18,938 nt of DNA, taken from positions 1-18,938 of the forward strand of contig PSRL01000194.1 of NCBI GenBank assembly GCA_003176035.1, read 5' to 3'. A model generated the notes under the pieces. The model made no database searches. It was not told where the DNA came from and saw only the letters and a program-made list of their open reading frames with translations. The stretch comes from Verrucomicrobiota bacterium. GTDB taxonomy: Bacteria > Verrucomicrobiota > Verrucomicrobiia > Chthoniobacterales > Xiphinematobacteraceae. Position 1 is the first letter of the stretch, and every line of letters starts with the position of its first letter. Positions 7,114 through 15,840 of the stretch are shown here, in pieces. A program made the translations under genes and the position numbers.

Positions 7114-8451
7114 CTAAGCAGCGACTACCGTCGCATCAGACTGGTTGGTATTGGGTTCGCGCGTTGTAGCATTGGCTACGATGAAACTCAGGGTCTTGTC
7201 CAATAAGATTTCTTCACGAAGAGCCCCAAATGCATCTTTTTGAGTCAAATTCTTAATGAGTTTCGGAACGGTGATATTATAACGCTGGGCCATTTTTAAG
7301 ATCCTCGCGGAGTACTCCTCATCAGTCACTTCAATCTTTTCCTTTTCAGCAATCTTAAGCAGCAAAAATGCGCCGAGCACCCGCTCTTGAGCGCTTTTTT
7401 CGGCAAAAACAACAATATCCCGTTCCTGAGCACGCAGCTGGGACTCATCGCCTCCCCGTGTCTGGTTTTCTTCCACTATCTCCTGCAGAATACGCTGCGC
7501 TTCAGATCGCACGAGGTGACTCGGTACTTCCGCTTGCACGTTCGAAAGAAGATATTCGATCACTCCCTGGCGTTTGCGAGACTCAAACATTGTTTGTGCT
7601 TCTTCTTCCAGTCTCAGGCGAAGCAGCTTCTTTAAATCTTCCAGGTTTTTCCCGGGCAAAACCTTGTCCGCTATCTCATCGGATAACTCAGGGAGGACCT
7701 CTTTGTTGATGCCTTCTAACGTCACTTCAAACGCAATTTTCTGATCCCGCAACACCTCCACAGAATAGTCGGAACTGACCTGGATTTCAAAACTTCTTGT
7801 TTCGTCAGGTCGCATTCCCAAAAGAGCTTCGCTGAAACCGGGAAGCAGCATGTTGGCGTTTAACCTAACCCAGACATTTTTCCCGCTTTTCAATCGTTTC
7901 GGGATTTCCGGAGCCTCCAGTGGCTTCCCATCCATTTGCGTTGAATAGGTTAAGACAGCCAGGTCATCCATTTCTAGCCCGCGGCCTTCGACAGGTTCGT
8001 AACTGGCGTAAGCTCGCCGCAAGTTTTCAAGCGCACGGCTTTCCTGCTCATCAGTGACCGTGAGCGCCGCTATGTCGAGCTCGATGCCCATGTAAGGAGG
8101 CAGCTCAAAAGTAGGGGCGGTTGCCACTTTGGCTGAATAACGAAGACTTTGACCTTTTTCCAAAGCAATATTTTCGAAGCCCAGGATGGAAACAACTTCC
8201 AAATTTTTGCTTTTGATTGCCTCTTGTAGTGAGGAGTCCAACAGTTTGCGTTGCAGTTCCTGCCTAATATCCTTGGCAAAACGCGCTTCAACGAGCTTCT
8301 TCGGAGCAAATCCCTTCCGATACCCCTGGAGAGAAACATTTTTTTTAAAATCATCCACTACCTCATCCCACTCTTGAGCGACGCGCTCTACGGGAACTTC
8401 TACGTGCAAGGTGACAAGGCAATTAGGCTGGTGTTCTTCGACTACGTTCAT
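7114..8451 (-). CDS. tig: Trigger factor, ribosome-associated chaperone
   Basis: Trigger factor binds at the ribosomal exit tunnel and shields new chains. The protein has 445 residues, typical length. The ribosome-binding signature GYRKGFAP is at residues 43-50. A PPIase-like domain spans about 150-245 (DDLAVLTYSTQMDG, MLLPGFSEALLGM). The long C-terminal helical arms follow, including PELSDEIADKVLPGKNLEDLKKLLRLRLEEEA. It heads the minus-strand cluster tig-clpP-clpX, a conserved order in many bacteria. The start ATG is preceded by a run of T on the coding strand and no SD motif. Confidence 0.96.
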   Translation of the reverse strand: MNVVEEHQPNCLVTLHVEVPVERVAQEWDEVVDDFKKNVSLQGYRKGFAPKKLVEARFAKDIRQELQRKLLDSSLQEAIKSKNLEVVSILGFENIALEKGQSLRYSAKVATAPTFELPPYMGIELDIAALTVTDEQESRALENLRRAYASYEPVEGRGLEMDDLAVLTYSTQMDGKPLEAPEIPKRLKSGKNVWVRLNANMLLPGFSEALLGMRPDETRSFEIQVSSDYSVEVLRDQKIAFEVTLEGINKEVLPELSDEIADKVLPGKNLEDLKKLLRLRLEEEAQTMFESRKRQGVIEYLLSNVQAEVPSHLVRSEAQRILQEIVEENQTRGGDESQLRAQERDIVVFAEKSAQERVLGAFLLLKIAEKEKIEVTDEEYSARILKMAQRYNITVPKLIKNLTQKDAFGALREEILLDKTLSFIVANATTREPNTNQSDATVVAA

Positions 8452-8627
8452 GAAAAAAAACTACAGAGAAAATAAGCATATCAAACGGCTTCGGACAACC
8501 CTTATGCACAAGTAACTGTCCAAAAATGCATTACTTTTGCGATTCCAACTCACGCCACCAATGATTCATCAGTGAAAAAGCAAAAAATGATTCGCCAGGT
8601 ATACCAATCATGGCTTTTCTAATTATT

Positions 8628-8657
8628 TTCGTGATCCAAGGCATGGGTTTGTATACT
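8628..8657 (+). promoter_or_regulatory. Candidate promoter of the peptide transporter operon
   Basis: TATACT at 8652-8657 is a 5/6 -10 box, 26 bp before the ATG at 8684. The upstream TTCGTG (8628-8633) at 18 bp is a poor -35 box. The 8452-8683 gap between the divergent tig and this operon holds no gene. It contains one TTATGCACA (8502-8510), which resembles a single DnaA box. Confidence 0.35.
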
Positions 8658-8683
8658 CCAAAGAAACGAAGCGGCATCATCGA

Positions 8684-10786
8684 ATGATCCGGACCATTGT
8701 CATTGGGGTTCCCCTCTTCTTTGCCTTTCTGATCACCGCATCATTTTTGAATGAGCTCACTCTTGCCTCAAAGAAAAAAAACGAAATGATTATTTCGTTA
8801 GCTGGCGACCCTCAAAATTTTAACCCCATTCAAAGTACCGACACCACATCTTCCGCTATCTCCGGCAATATTTTTGACGGATTGTTAAAGTACGACGAAA
8901 ATTTAGAGTTAGCTCCCGAGCTCGCCCAAAGTTGGACCATCAGCCAGACCAGCACGTTCTTCTTTACGACCCCAACTGCCGCCGCCCATGCCTTAGCAAC
9001 TTTAAAAGCCAATTCCGCAAAATGGCCTCTCTTGCATATCATCCATGCTTCCTTGCAAAATCGCTGCGTCATAGTTTCTCTTTCAGTTCCAGGTTATTCC
9101 GACTCCAATGCTATCGCTTCTCTCATCTCGCCGCTCCCTATCACCGTTTTCCGCGCTAATCTCACAACAGCTTCAGCGCGCAAAGCGCTTGCCGCAGCTC
9201 GCACCGCCGCAGCGACACAAACCTTCGCCTCATCGCTGCTGCCAGAAAAAAATTGGTACGACTATGACGCTGCCTATGAAGCAACTATCGTTGGTCCATT
9301 CGCACCCGCCTTTGGAGAACTCATCTCATTTCACTCCTCGCAGGGCCGTTTCCCGGCTTCGGTAGAAGTTGTAAACACGGGTCACTTCATTGCGGAACCC
9401 CAAATTGATTTCGAACTTCGCCGCAACGTCAAATGGCAGGACGGCGCTCCCTTTTCAGCGCGTGACGTGACATTCACATTCCGCTCCATCATGGACGAAA
9501 ACGTCCATTCGCCACGAAAAGCGGATTTTGATAAGGTATTCACAGTCGAGGCCCTCAACCCGTATCATGTCCGCATAACCTATCGGGGGCTTTATTCCCC
9601 GGCGCTGGCAAGCTGGACAATGGGTGTCCTTCCCGCCCATATCCTCGAGGGAAAACCTGCTTCTTGGTGGGCTGTAAATTTTAACCGCCAACCCATCGGT
9701 ACTGGTCCATTTAAATTCGAGGAATGGAAAACAAACGAATACGTTCGGCTTTCGAAAAATCCTCTTTATTTTGATGTCCCGCCTTGGCTGGATGGCATAA
9801 CCTATCGCATAATCCCGGATGCCCTCACTCAGCGGTTGGCATTTGAAACCCGGCAGGTGGATTTTCTGCAAGTAGACCCCTGGTCAGTAAAATCCAATCA
9901 AAAAAATCCCAATTATCAACTCTATTCAACGCCAGGCGGCGCTTATGGATATATTGGTTGGAATCTCAGGAATCCTATTTTTCAAGATCCTCGTGTTCGG
10001 ACCGCTCTGGCTCACGCAGTCAACATCCCGGCTGTCGTTCATTTCATCCTTTACGGCCAAGCCATTCAAAGCACGGGAATCTTCCCTCCTAACGCATGGT
10101 ATTTTAATCCAAAGGTTCAGCCTTATCCTTTTGACCCTGCAAAAGCCACCGCGTTATTGGAAGAAGCGGGCTGGAAAAAAGGGCCAAATGGCATGCGGTT
10201 CAAAGATGGAAAACCGCTCTCATTCACGCTTCTGACTCCCAGCAACCAGGAAATCCGCAAAGATATCGCGACGTTAGTTCAGGATGATTTGCGAAAAATC
10301 GGCGTCGATACGAAAATCGAAAACTACGAATGGTCGGTATTTCTTAGCCAACATATTTTAAAGCTCGATTTTGATGCAGTTGTTTTAGGTTGGGCAGGTG
10401 GTGGTTATGATCAGTATCAAATTTGGTCCTCCACACAAACCAAGCCGGGGCTTCTGAATTTTGTCGGCTATTCCAATCCCAAAGTGGATCAACTCTTGGA
10501 ACAGATTCGTCAGGAGTATGACCGCAGAACCATCATCCGGCTCGCTGGCGAACTGCAAAGCACGATTTATCATGATCAGCCTTATCTTTTTCTATTTGTT
10601 CCGAATGAAACCACAGCGGTCTGGAAAAATGCTTTTCGCGTCTACCGCCCGGATGGACGGGGCAGATACATCGACACGCCAATCATCCCTCCCAAAGCAG
10701 GATGGTCTTATTATTCCAAATGGTTTTATCGGCCTGAATACGCTTCCCGCCTGCCTCGACCGGTGCAAAATCCTCCACCACTATGA
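8684..10786 (+). CDS. Peptide ABC transporter substrate-binding protein with large insertion
   Basis: The protein has 700 residues, against about 500-560 for most family 5 binding proteins. An uncleaved or Sec-type N-terminal hydrophobic segment (residues 5-25, no lipobox) places it in the periplasm. The family core is clear: SLAGDPQNFNPIQSTD near 38-53, IFDGLLKYDENLELAPELAQSW (63-84), then RRNVKWQDGAPFSARDVTFTFRSIMD (246-271) and QPIGTGPFKFEEW. Between SWTIS (87) and FELRRNVKW (243) lies about 150 extra residues, including an Ala-rich helix (163-180) and a segment near 190-240. In normal members these two parts are nearly contiguous. It should deliver oligopeptides to the OppBC permease. It overlaps oppB by ATGA. 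Confidence 0.88.
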   Translation: MIRTIVIGVPLFFAFLITASFLNELTLASKKKNEMIISLAGDPQNFNPIQSTDTTSSAISGNIFDGLLKYDENLELAPELAQSWTISQTSTFFFTTPTAAAHALATLKANSAKWPLLHIIHASLQNRCVIVSLSVPGYSDSNAIASLISPLPITVFRANLTTASARKALAAARTAAATQTFASSLLPEKNWYDYDAAYEATIVGPFAPAFGELISFHSSQGRFPASVEVVNTGHFIAEPQIDFELRRNVKWQDGAPFSARDVTFTFRSIMDENVHSPRKADFDKVFTVEALNPYHVRITYRGLYSPALASWTMGVLPAHILEGKPASWWAVNFNRQPIGTGPFKFEEWKTNEYVRLSKNPLYFDVPPWLDGITYRIIPDALTQRLAFETRQVDFLQVDPWSVKSNQKNPNYQLYSTPGGAYGYIGWNLRNPIFQDPRVRTALAHAVNIPAVVHFILYGQAIQSTGIFPPNAWYFNPKVQPYPFDPAKATALLEEAGWKKGPNGMRFKDGKPLSFTLLTPSNQEIRKDIATLVQDDLRKIGVDTKIENYEWSVFLSQHILKLDFDAVVLGWAGGGYDQYQIWSSTQTKPGLLNFVGYSNPKVDQLLEQIRQEYDRRTIIRLAGELQSTIYHDQPYLFLFVPNETTAVWKNAFRVYRPDGRGRYIDTPIIPPKAGWSYYSKWFYRPEYASRLPRPVQNPPPL

Positions 10787-11745
10787 CCGCCTTCATTCTT
10801 CGACGCCTGGCAATCAGCGCCATCCTGCTTTTCTTTGTTAGTATCGTGGCCTTTCTCATCATTACTCTGGCTCCGGGCAGCCCTTATCCCTGGGGGGACC
10901 TCAATCCAAAAATTTCTCCGGCCGTTCAAAATGCTTTTCGTAAACGGTTTCATCTGGACCAGCCCATTTATAAACAATACCTCCTCACGATGAGGGACCT
11001 CTTTAGCGGTGACCTCCGTAGCACAAAGGACGATCGACCCGTTTTACAAAAGATCGCGGAGCGATTGCCGGCAACTCTGAAATTAAACATCCTTGCCCTC
11101 ACCCTGGCATTTACTTTCGGCATCCTACTGGGAGTTTTCTGCGTTCGTCACTACGGCAGAGCGCCCGACACCTTCGCTTCCCTCATCGCATTTATTCTCA
11201 TCGCGTTGCCCAGCTTTTGGATTTCTTATTTGATTACCATAGCGTTAGTGAAGGTTTTTGCGGTTCCTATTCTTGGCACTCAATCTTATGGCATTGCCTT
11301 TTCCAATGATCTGAGAAAATGGTTGGACACTTTCTGGCATCTTGCGTTGCCCGCGACTGTCCTTTCACTCAATGGCATTGCCGTCCAATCCCGTTTCATC
11401 AGAGCAAGCATGGCGGAGACTCTGAAGGAAGATTATATCCGTACTGCACGAGCAAAGGGGCTCCCTGAAGATGCCGTTTTTTACAAGCATGCTTTAAGAA
11501 ACTCCATCCGCCCCCTGGTGACCGGTTTAGGCTACCTCCTCCCGGCCTTATTGGGCGGCAGTGTTATTGTCGAGACCATATTTGCATATCCGGGGATTGG
11601 TAGATTAGGCTATCAAGCGGTACTGGACCGGGATTATCCAAGCCTAATAGCATTAAATTTTATCACCGCTGCATTGGTCCTTCTTGGCAACTTATTTGCT
11701 GATCTTCTGTATGCGGTCGTTGATCCCCGAGTTCGTCTGGAATGA
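10783..11745 (+). CDS. oppB: Oligopeptide ABC transporter permease OppB/DppB type
   Basis: The protein has 320 residues with about six membrane helices. The first follows MTAFILRRLAISAILLFFVSIVAFLIITLAPGSP, the standard OppB start. The EAA loop that touches the ATPase is seen as YIRTARAKGLPEDAVFYKHALRNSIRPL, followed by LLGGSVIVETIFAYPGIGRLGYQAV, a conserved family block. Together with OppC it forms the inner-membrane channel for peptides or similar solutes. ATGA overlaps at both ends (10783-10786 and 11742-11745) show translational coupling with the binding protein and OppC. Opp and Dpp types cannot be separated here, so the symbol names the class. Confidence 0.94.
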   Translation: MTAFILRRLAISAILLFFVSIVAFLIITLAPGSPYPWGDLNPKISPAVQNAFRKRFHLDQPIYKQYLLTMRDLFSGDLRSTKDDRPVLQKIAERLPATLKLNILALTLAFTFGILLGVFCVRHYGRAPDTFASLIAFILIALPSFWISYLITIALVKVFAVPILGTQSYGIAFSNDLRKWLDTFWHLALPATVLSLNGIAVQSRFIRASMAETLKEDYIRTARAKGLPEDAVFYKHALRNSIRPLVTGLGYLLPALLGGSVIVETIFAYPGIGRLGYQAVLDRDYPSLIALNFITAALVLLGNLFADLLYAVVDPRVRLE

Positions 11746-12602
11746 ACACAAAAAGCCCATTTGCCCGAACGTTAATTAGGTTTAGTAACAATCGGATTGC
11801 AATGATTGCACTCGGCGTCATTCTCATTCTCTTTGCAATCGCACTTGTGTTCAGCATCTTGAACCTTGCGCACGACTATTGGCCTCATGATCCAAATGCG
11901 ACGCATTTAGAACAAAAGCTCCTTCCCCCTGGACCGGGCCATTGGCTTGGCACAGACAATTTGGGAAGAGACGTTCTCTCACGAATGTTACACGGCGCTT
12001 ATATTTCACTAACCGTCGGTTTTGTCGCAGTGGGGGTTTCCTTGTTGATCGGAACAGCAGTGGGGGCTGCCGCGGGGTACCTGGGCGGCTGGGTTGATAA
12101 CACTCTGATGCGTATCGTTGATGCTATGATTTGCTTTCCCGCCTTTTTTTTAATTTTAACTGCCGTAGCAATGCTTGGTCCAAATATTTGGATCATCGTC
12201 ATCGTTATCGGACTTGTCAGTTGGACAAGCACGGCTCGTTTGGTGCGTGCGGAATTTTTGACCTTACGCGAAACTGAATATGTGCGGGCAGCCCGTAGTC
12301 TGGGCCAGCGTCCCTTTGCCATCATTGTCCGTCACATTCTACCCAACGCCGCGGCCCCAATCTTTGTTACCGCTGTATTGGGCATCCCAGATGCTATTAT
12401 GACCGAGGCAGGACTCAGCTTTCTAAGCTTCGGGGTACCGCCCCCGCAGGCCACTTGGGGCAATATCATCTCCGACGGAAAGTCATATATTTTGGACGCC
12501 TGGTGGCTCATTTTATTTCCTGGCCTGGCGATTTTCATCGTGTGCCTTGCCTTTTACATGGTCGGCGAAGCTCTCAGAGAAGCTTCCCAAACGAAACCTT
12601 AG
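11742..12602 (+). CDS. oppC: Oligopeptide ABC transporter permease OppC/DppC type
   Basis: The protein has 286 residues and about six membrane helices, first at residues ~18-40. HWLGTDNLGRDVLSRMLHGAYISLTVG is the signature opening of the OppC permease core. The EAA loop is EYVRAARSLGQRPFAIIVRHILPNAAAPI, followed by TEAGLSFLSFGVPPPQATWGNIISDG, typical of the family. It pairs with OppB. The stop is followed by a 76-bp gap with a hairpin and a TATACT box before the ATPase gene, so expression of oppD may be adjusted separately. Confidence 0.94.
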   Translation: MNTKSPFARTLIRFSNNRIAMIALGVILILFAIALVFSILNLAHDYWPHDPNATHLEQKLLPPGPGHWLGTDNLGRDVLSRMLHGAYISLTVGFVAVGVSLLIGTAVGAAAGYLGGWVDNTLMRIVDAMICFPAFFLILTAVAMLGPNIWIIVIVIGLVSWTSTARLVRAEFLTLRETEYVRAARSLGQRPFAIIVRHILPNAAAPIFVTAVLGIPDAIMTEAGLSFLSFGVPPPQATWGNIISDGKSYILDAWWLILFPGLAIFIVCLAFYMVGEALREASQTKP

Positions 12603-12641
12603 CAAGGCTCTATAGCAAAAGGGCCAACTGGTAGAACCTTG
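12603..12641 (+). terminator. Intra-operon hairpin between oppC and oppD
   Basis: CAAGGCTCTA (12603-12612) and TAGAACCTTG (12632-12641) pair at 9 of 10 positions around a 19-nt loop, directly after the oppC stop, and are followed by ATTTTCG. It may be a partial terminator or an RNA-end protector that lowers or stabilises parts of the operon message. Confidence 0.35.
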
Positions 12642-12653
12642 ATTTTCGCTATA

Positions 12654-12659
12654 TATACT
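12654..12659 (+). promoter_or_regulatory. Possible internal -10 box before oppD
   Basis: TATACT at 12654-12659 is a 5/6 -10 box, 19 bp before the oppD ATG, within an AT-rich run. No convincing -35 box is seen. It resembles the box before the first gene of the operon. Confidence 0.25.
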
Positions 12660-12678
12660 GGACTCTTGGAAAAAATTT

Positions 12679-13518
12679 ATGGCCGAAACTCTCCTGAAAC
12701 TCCACGACTTCTCACTCTCTTTTGAGACGGACAAAGGCCCTTTTTTAGCAGTCGATAAGATCTCCTTCAGTTTGGATGAGGGAAAATCGCTGGCAATTGT
12801 CGGAGAAAGTGGCAGTGGAAAAAGTGTCACCGCCTTATCCTTAACCAGGTTGCTTCCCTCCCCTCCCGCAACCTATTCCGGAGAAATCCTCTTTCAAAAT
12901 CGTTCTGTTCTGCAAATGAACCCCGCCGCCTTACGCAAAATTCGCGGGGGCGGGATTGCCTATATTTTTCAAGAGCCTACCACCTCTCTGAATCCGGTTT
13001 ATTCCATACGTACCCAAATTGTAGAAGCCCTTGGCGAACATCGTCCGGATGTCCGCGATATCGATCAGGAAGTTCTTCATTGGTTGGATGCTGTCGGGAT
13101 TCACAACGCGGCTGCGCGGATGCGCGACTATCCCCATCAGCTGAGCGGCGGGATGCAGCAACGGGTCATGATTGCCATGGCCCTTGCTTGTAAGCCAAAG
13201 CTTTTGGTGGCGGATGAGCCAACTACCGCTTTAGACGTCACCATTCAGGCCCAGATTTTGAAACTTTTGCATGAAATTCGATCGGGCTTGGGCATGAGCC
13301 TCATTTTAATCACCCACAATTTTGCTATCATTCAAGACTTGTGTGATGAGGTAGCTGTTATGTTTCGGGGCAGAATTGTAGAGAGCGGCGAGACAAAACG
13401 TGTCCTGAAAGAGCCTCAGCACCCCTATACTCGAGCTCTTCTTTCCTGTGTGCCACGTCTTGGCTCTCGCAAAGAGCGGCTACACACTATCGATTATTCT
13501 CAGTTTGTTAGCACCTGA
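12679..13518 (+). CDS. oppD: Oligopeptide ABC transporter ATPase OppD/DppD type, short form
   Basis: The protein has 279 residues. Walker A GESGSGKS is at 42-49, the Q-loop at Gln98 in YIFQEPTTSLNP, the signature LSGGMQQR at 155-162, Walker B LLVADEP with Glu180, and the switch His213 in ITHNF. The start of the OppD C-terminal domain is present (HPYTRALLSCVPRLG), but the protein ends at residue 279. Usual members are ~320-330 residues and close with a Cys-rich GCxFHPRC segment, which is missing. No OppF partner follows: the next gene converges from 24 bp away. The ATPase may work as a homodimer, or the partner may be elsewhere. Confidence 0.93.
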   Translation: MAETLLKLHDFSLSFETDKGPFLAVDKISFSLDEGKSLAIVGESGSGKSVTALSLTRLLPSPPATYSGEILFQNRSVLQMNPAALRKIRGGGIAYIFQEPTTSLNPVYSIRTQIVEALGEHRPDVRDIDQEVLHWLDAVGIHNAAARMRDYPHQLSGGMQQRVMIAMALACKPKLLVADEPTTALDVTIQAQILKLLHEIRSGLGMSLILITHNFAIIQDLCDEVAVMFRGRIVESGETKRVLKEPQHPYTRALLSCVPRLGSRKERLHTIDYSQFVST

Positions 13519-13542
13519 TCAGTGGTATCAGATTCCGGAACT

Positions 13543-15135
13543 TCAGCGCCGTGGATCCTTACGATACATGGTGCGAAACGGATGTTCGTCCAGAAGATTG
13601 GGCTCCAACCCACCCACACGTGAATCATTAAAGAAAAGAACTCCTACGTACGCAAAAATCGGACAAATTACCCCCTGTCGATTGACTAAAAAATCCTCCG
13701 CCTCCGCCAGTATCCGAAAACGCTTCTGCGCATCGGTCTCTTTTAGAGCCTGCGCAATCCAGCGATCATATTTTGGATTCGACCAGCCCGTTCTATTGTT
13801 GCCATTCCCGGTTGTAAACATCTCAAGGAAGGTATTTGGATCGGCATAGTCTCCCACCCAAGACCGACGCGAAACATCAAAGTTTAAGGCATTCAGCGAG
13901 TTGAGGTATACTTTCCATTCCTGTTGGGTAGGGCTGACAGTCACGCCTAGCTCGCGCCGCCACGCATCTTGTAATTCAATAGCAATTCCCTGATCCAGGG
14001 TATTGGAATTATAAAGGAATTCAATGAATGGCAAGCCGCGTCCGCTCGGATAACCTGCTTCCTTGAGCAGTTCTCGCGCACGTGCCGGATCGTAAGGCAG
14101 TCCCTTTACGCCAGAGTAGCCGGCAACGCCAGGCGGAACTAATCCGGAGGCGGGTTGTTCGCCAGCACGAGTGATATTTTTTGTAATTCGCTCCTTATGC
14201 GCAACCAAAGAAAATGCGAGACGGACTCGCGGATCATCAAACGGCTTCCGTGTGCAATTAAATGCTAAAAAGTAAGTGCCTAAAAATGGCGCGGCGTGAT
14301 AATCCGGAGTCTGCTTTAAAACGTCAATATACAATGGCGAGAGAATCCCTTTATCAAGGAGAACATCCACCTGACCGGCGTAGTAAAAATTTAGCGCCGT
14401 GTTAGCGACAGCGACCGGAAGAAGATCCAAGGTGTGCAGACGCACATGAGCAGCATCCCAATAGCGGGGGTTTTTGCGCAGCCGAATGCGATCATTGAGA
14501 CGCCACTGATCCAATATAAAAGGGCCGTTGCCGACTATATTTTCCGGCTTCGTCCACGCCCCACCGTGCCGCTCAATAATATCCGGTCGGACGGGGGCAA
14601 AGATGGGAATTGCACATAAGTCAAGGAAGTACTTTGCAGGATTTTCTAACTCCACCTGCAAGGTGTGAGTATCCAGAGCTTTCACCCCAACTTGAGTGAA
14701 GTCCGCAATTTTTCCCTGTTCATAGGCCTCTGCATTCTTGAGAACATCAAGTTGGTAGGAATACGCGGCGCCAGTGGAAGGCAAAAGAGCGCGCTTCCAA
14801 GAGTCCACAAAATCCTGCGCCGTCACGGGCTTCCCGTCGCTCCAGTAAGCCGAGCGCCTCAGACGGAAAACATAGGTTTTGCCATTAGGTGAAATTTGCC
14901 ACGATTCGGCCATCCCCGGTACGGCGTGGCCTTTTTCATTAAAACGGGTTAATCCCTCAAACAGACTGCTCGCAATTCTCCGCTCGGGCTGACCTGTAAG
15001 AAGTGCGGGATCGATCGTCCCCGGTTCGAGACCATTGACTACAACCAAGTCAGCATCTTGCTCCGGTTTCGTGCAGCCACAAATCAAGCTGCAAACCGCT
15101 AGCAAAGTCATCATTTTTTGAGCCGTAAAACCCAT
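13543..15135 (-). CDS. OppA-like oligopeptide-binding lipoprotein
   Basis: The protein has 530 residues. The N-terminus is a lipoprotein signal with LLAVCSLICGC, lipidated Cys21. The family 5 binding fold is clear: VVVNGLEPGTIDPALLTGQPERRIASSLFEGL, GMAESWQISPNGKTYVFRLRRSAYWSDGKPVTAQDFVDSW (the core motif uninterrupted, unlike the 700-residue protein), NPAKYFLDLCAIPIFAPV and NIVGNGPFILDQWRLND. It resembles E. coli OppA more than the first binding protein does. It would capture oligopeptides in the periplasm, perhaps for the neighbouring OppBCD. It converges on oppD with a 24-bp gap holding only a 5-bp hairpin. Confidence 0.94.
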   Translation of the reverse strand: MGFTAQKMMTLLAVCSLICGCTKPEQDADLVVVNGLEPGTIDPALLTGQPERRIASSLFEGLTRFNEKGHAVPGMAESWQISPNGKTYVFRLRRSAYWSDGKPVTAQDFVDSWKRALLPSTGAAYSYQLDVLKNAEAYEQGKIADFTQVGVKALDTHTLQVELENPAKYFLDLCAIPIFAPVRPDIIERHGGAWTKPENIVGNGPFILDQWRLNDRIRLRKNPRYWDAAHVRLHTLDLLPVAVANTALNFYYAGQVDVLLDKGILSPLYIDVLKQTPDYHAAPFLGTYFLAFNCTRKPFDDPRVRLAFSLVAHKERITKNITRAGEQPASGLVPPGVAGYSGVKGLPYDPARARELLKEAGYPSGRGLPFIEFLYNSNTLDQGIAIELQDAWRRELGVTVSPTQQEWKVYLNSLNALNFDVSRRSWVGDYADPNTFLEMFTTGNGNNRTGWSNPKYDRWIAQALKETDAQKRFRILAEAEDFLVNRQGVICPIFAYVGVLFFNDSRVGGLEPNLLDEHPFRTMYRKDPRR

Positions 15136-15222
15136 TTTGAAAAGAATCGCATATGAAAACGCATCGGCAAGCCGCCATTCTAGTAAATATCACGAGGTTT
15201 CCCCTAAAAGCCCCGTATCCTT

Positions 15223-15232
15223 TTTGCGCAAA
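15223..15232. promoter_or_regulatory. Palindrome between divergent genes
   Basis: TTTGCGCAAA is a perfect 10-bp palindrome in the 135-bp region between the OppA-like lipoprotein gene and the HdeD-like gene. It could be an operator, but no clear -35/-10 pairs flank it. Confidence 0.22.
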
Positions 15233-15270
15233 GCTTGCACCAAAACCCAAGTGCCACTATCAATAAACCT

Positions 15271-15840
15271 ATGCAACCTCTCCCCCCATCAGTATCCACA
15301 ACCACGGATCTGACGCACATGCGATCAATGTGGTTAACCATTAGCGGCCTTCTTTATTTTTTGTCCGGACTAGCTGCCCTCATCTTTCCCGAGTTCGCAT
15401 CCGTAGCAATTGTGCAAATCATCTCATTTCTTCTCATCATTACTGGGGTAGCATCCTTGGTTGCGGCAATTTCCGGGAATTATGACAATCATAGGCTGAT
15501 GCACGGTCTATTAGCCTTTTTGCGTATCGCGGTCGGTATTCTGATACTCAAAAAAATCATCGTTGGACTGGAACTTTTTACCATAATCCTAGCGGCATTT
15601 TTTCTGATCGAAGGGATATTTGAGATTGTTACATCCGTTAAATTAAAAAATCACAAATATTGGTCCTGGTTACTTTTTAACGGAATCATGGCCTTAGCTC
15701 TGGGTGTTATTATTTTCGTCCAATACCCGATCGCAGCCTCTTGGGTGATCGGACTTCTCTATGGAGTCAATGCGATCTTCGGCGGTACGGCGCTCCTCCT
15801 CTGGGGCTGCGGTAGCAAGAAACTGCCAGATCACCTCTAG
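15271..15840 (+). CDS. HdeD-like (DUF308) membrane protein
   Basis: The protein has 189 residues from the ATG at 15271; a TTG at 15235 and an ATG at 15319 are other possible starts. Six membrane segments are visible: WLTISGLLYFLSGLAALIF, VAIVQIISFLLIITGVASL, LLAFLRIAVGILIL, LFTIILAAFFLIEGIFEIV, WLLFNGIMALALGVIIFV and WVIGLLYGVNAIFGGTALLLW. The repeated two-helix pattern with G-I-L and IEGIFE motifs is that of HdeD, which in E. coli is linked to acid resistance at high cell density, by an unknown mechanism. It is divergent from the OppA-like gene. A TTTGCGCAAA palindrome (15223-15232) lies between them. Confidence 0.82.
   Translation: MQPLPPSVSTTTDLTHMRSMWLTISGLLYFLSGLAALIFPEFASVAIVQIISFLLIITGVASLVAAISGNYDNHRLMHGLLAFLRIAVGILILKKIIVGLELFTIILAAFFLIEGIFEIVTSVKLKNHKYWSWLLFNGIMALALGVIIFVQYPIAASWVIGLLYGVNAIFGGTALLLWGCGSKKLPDHL

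Noticed and set aside
8502..8510. TTATGCACA, a DnaA-box match.
   Set aside because: There is only one copy, with no cluster, no AT-rich unwinding region and no dnaA or dnaN, so it is not an origin.
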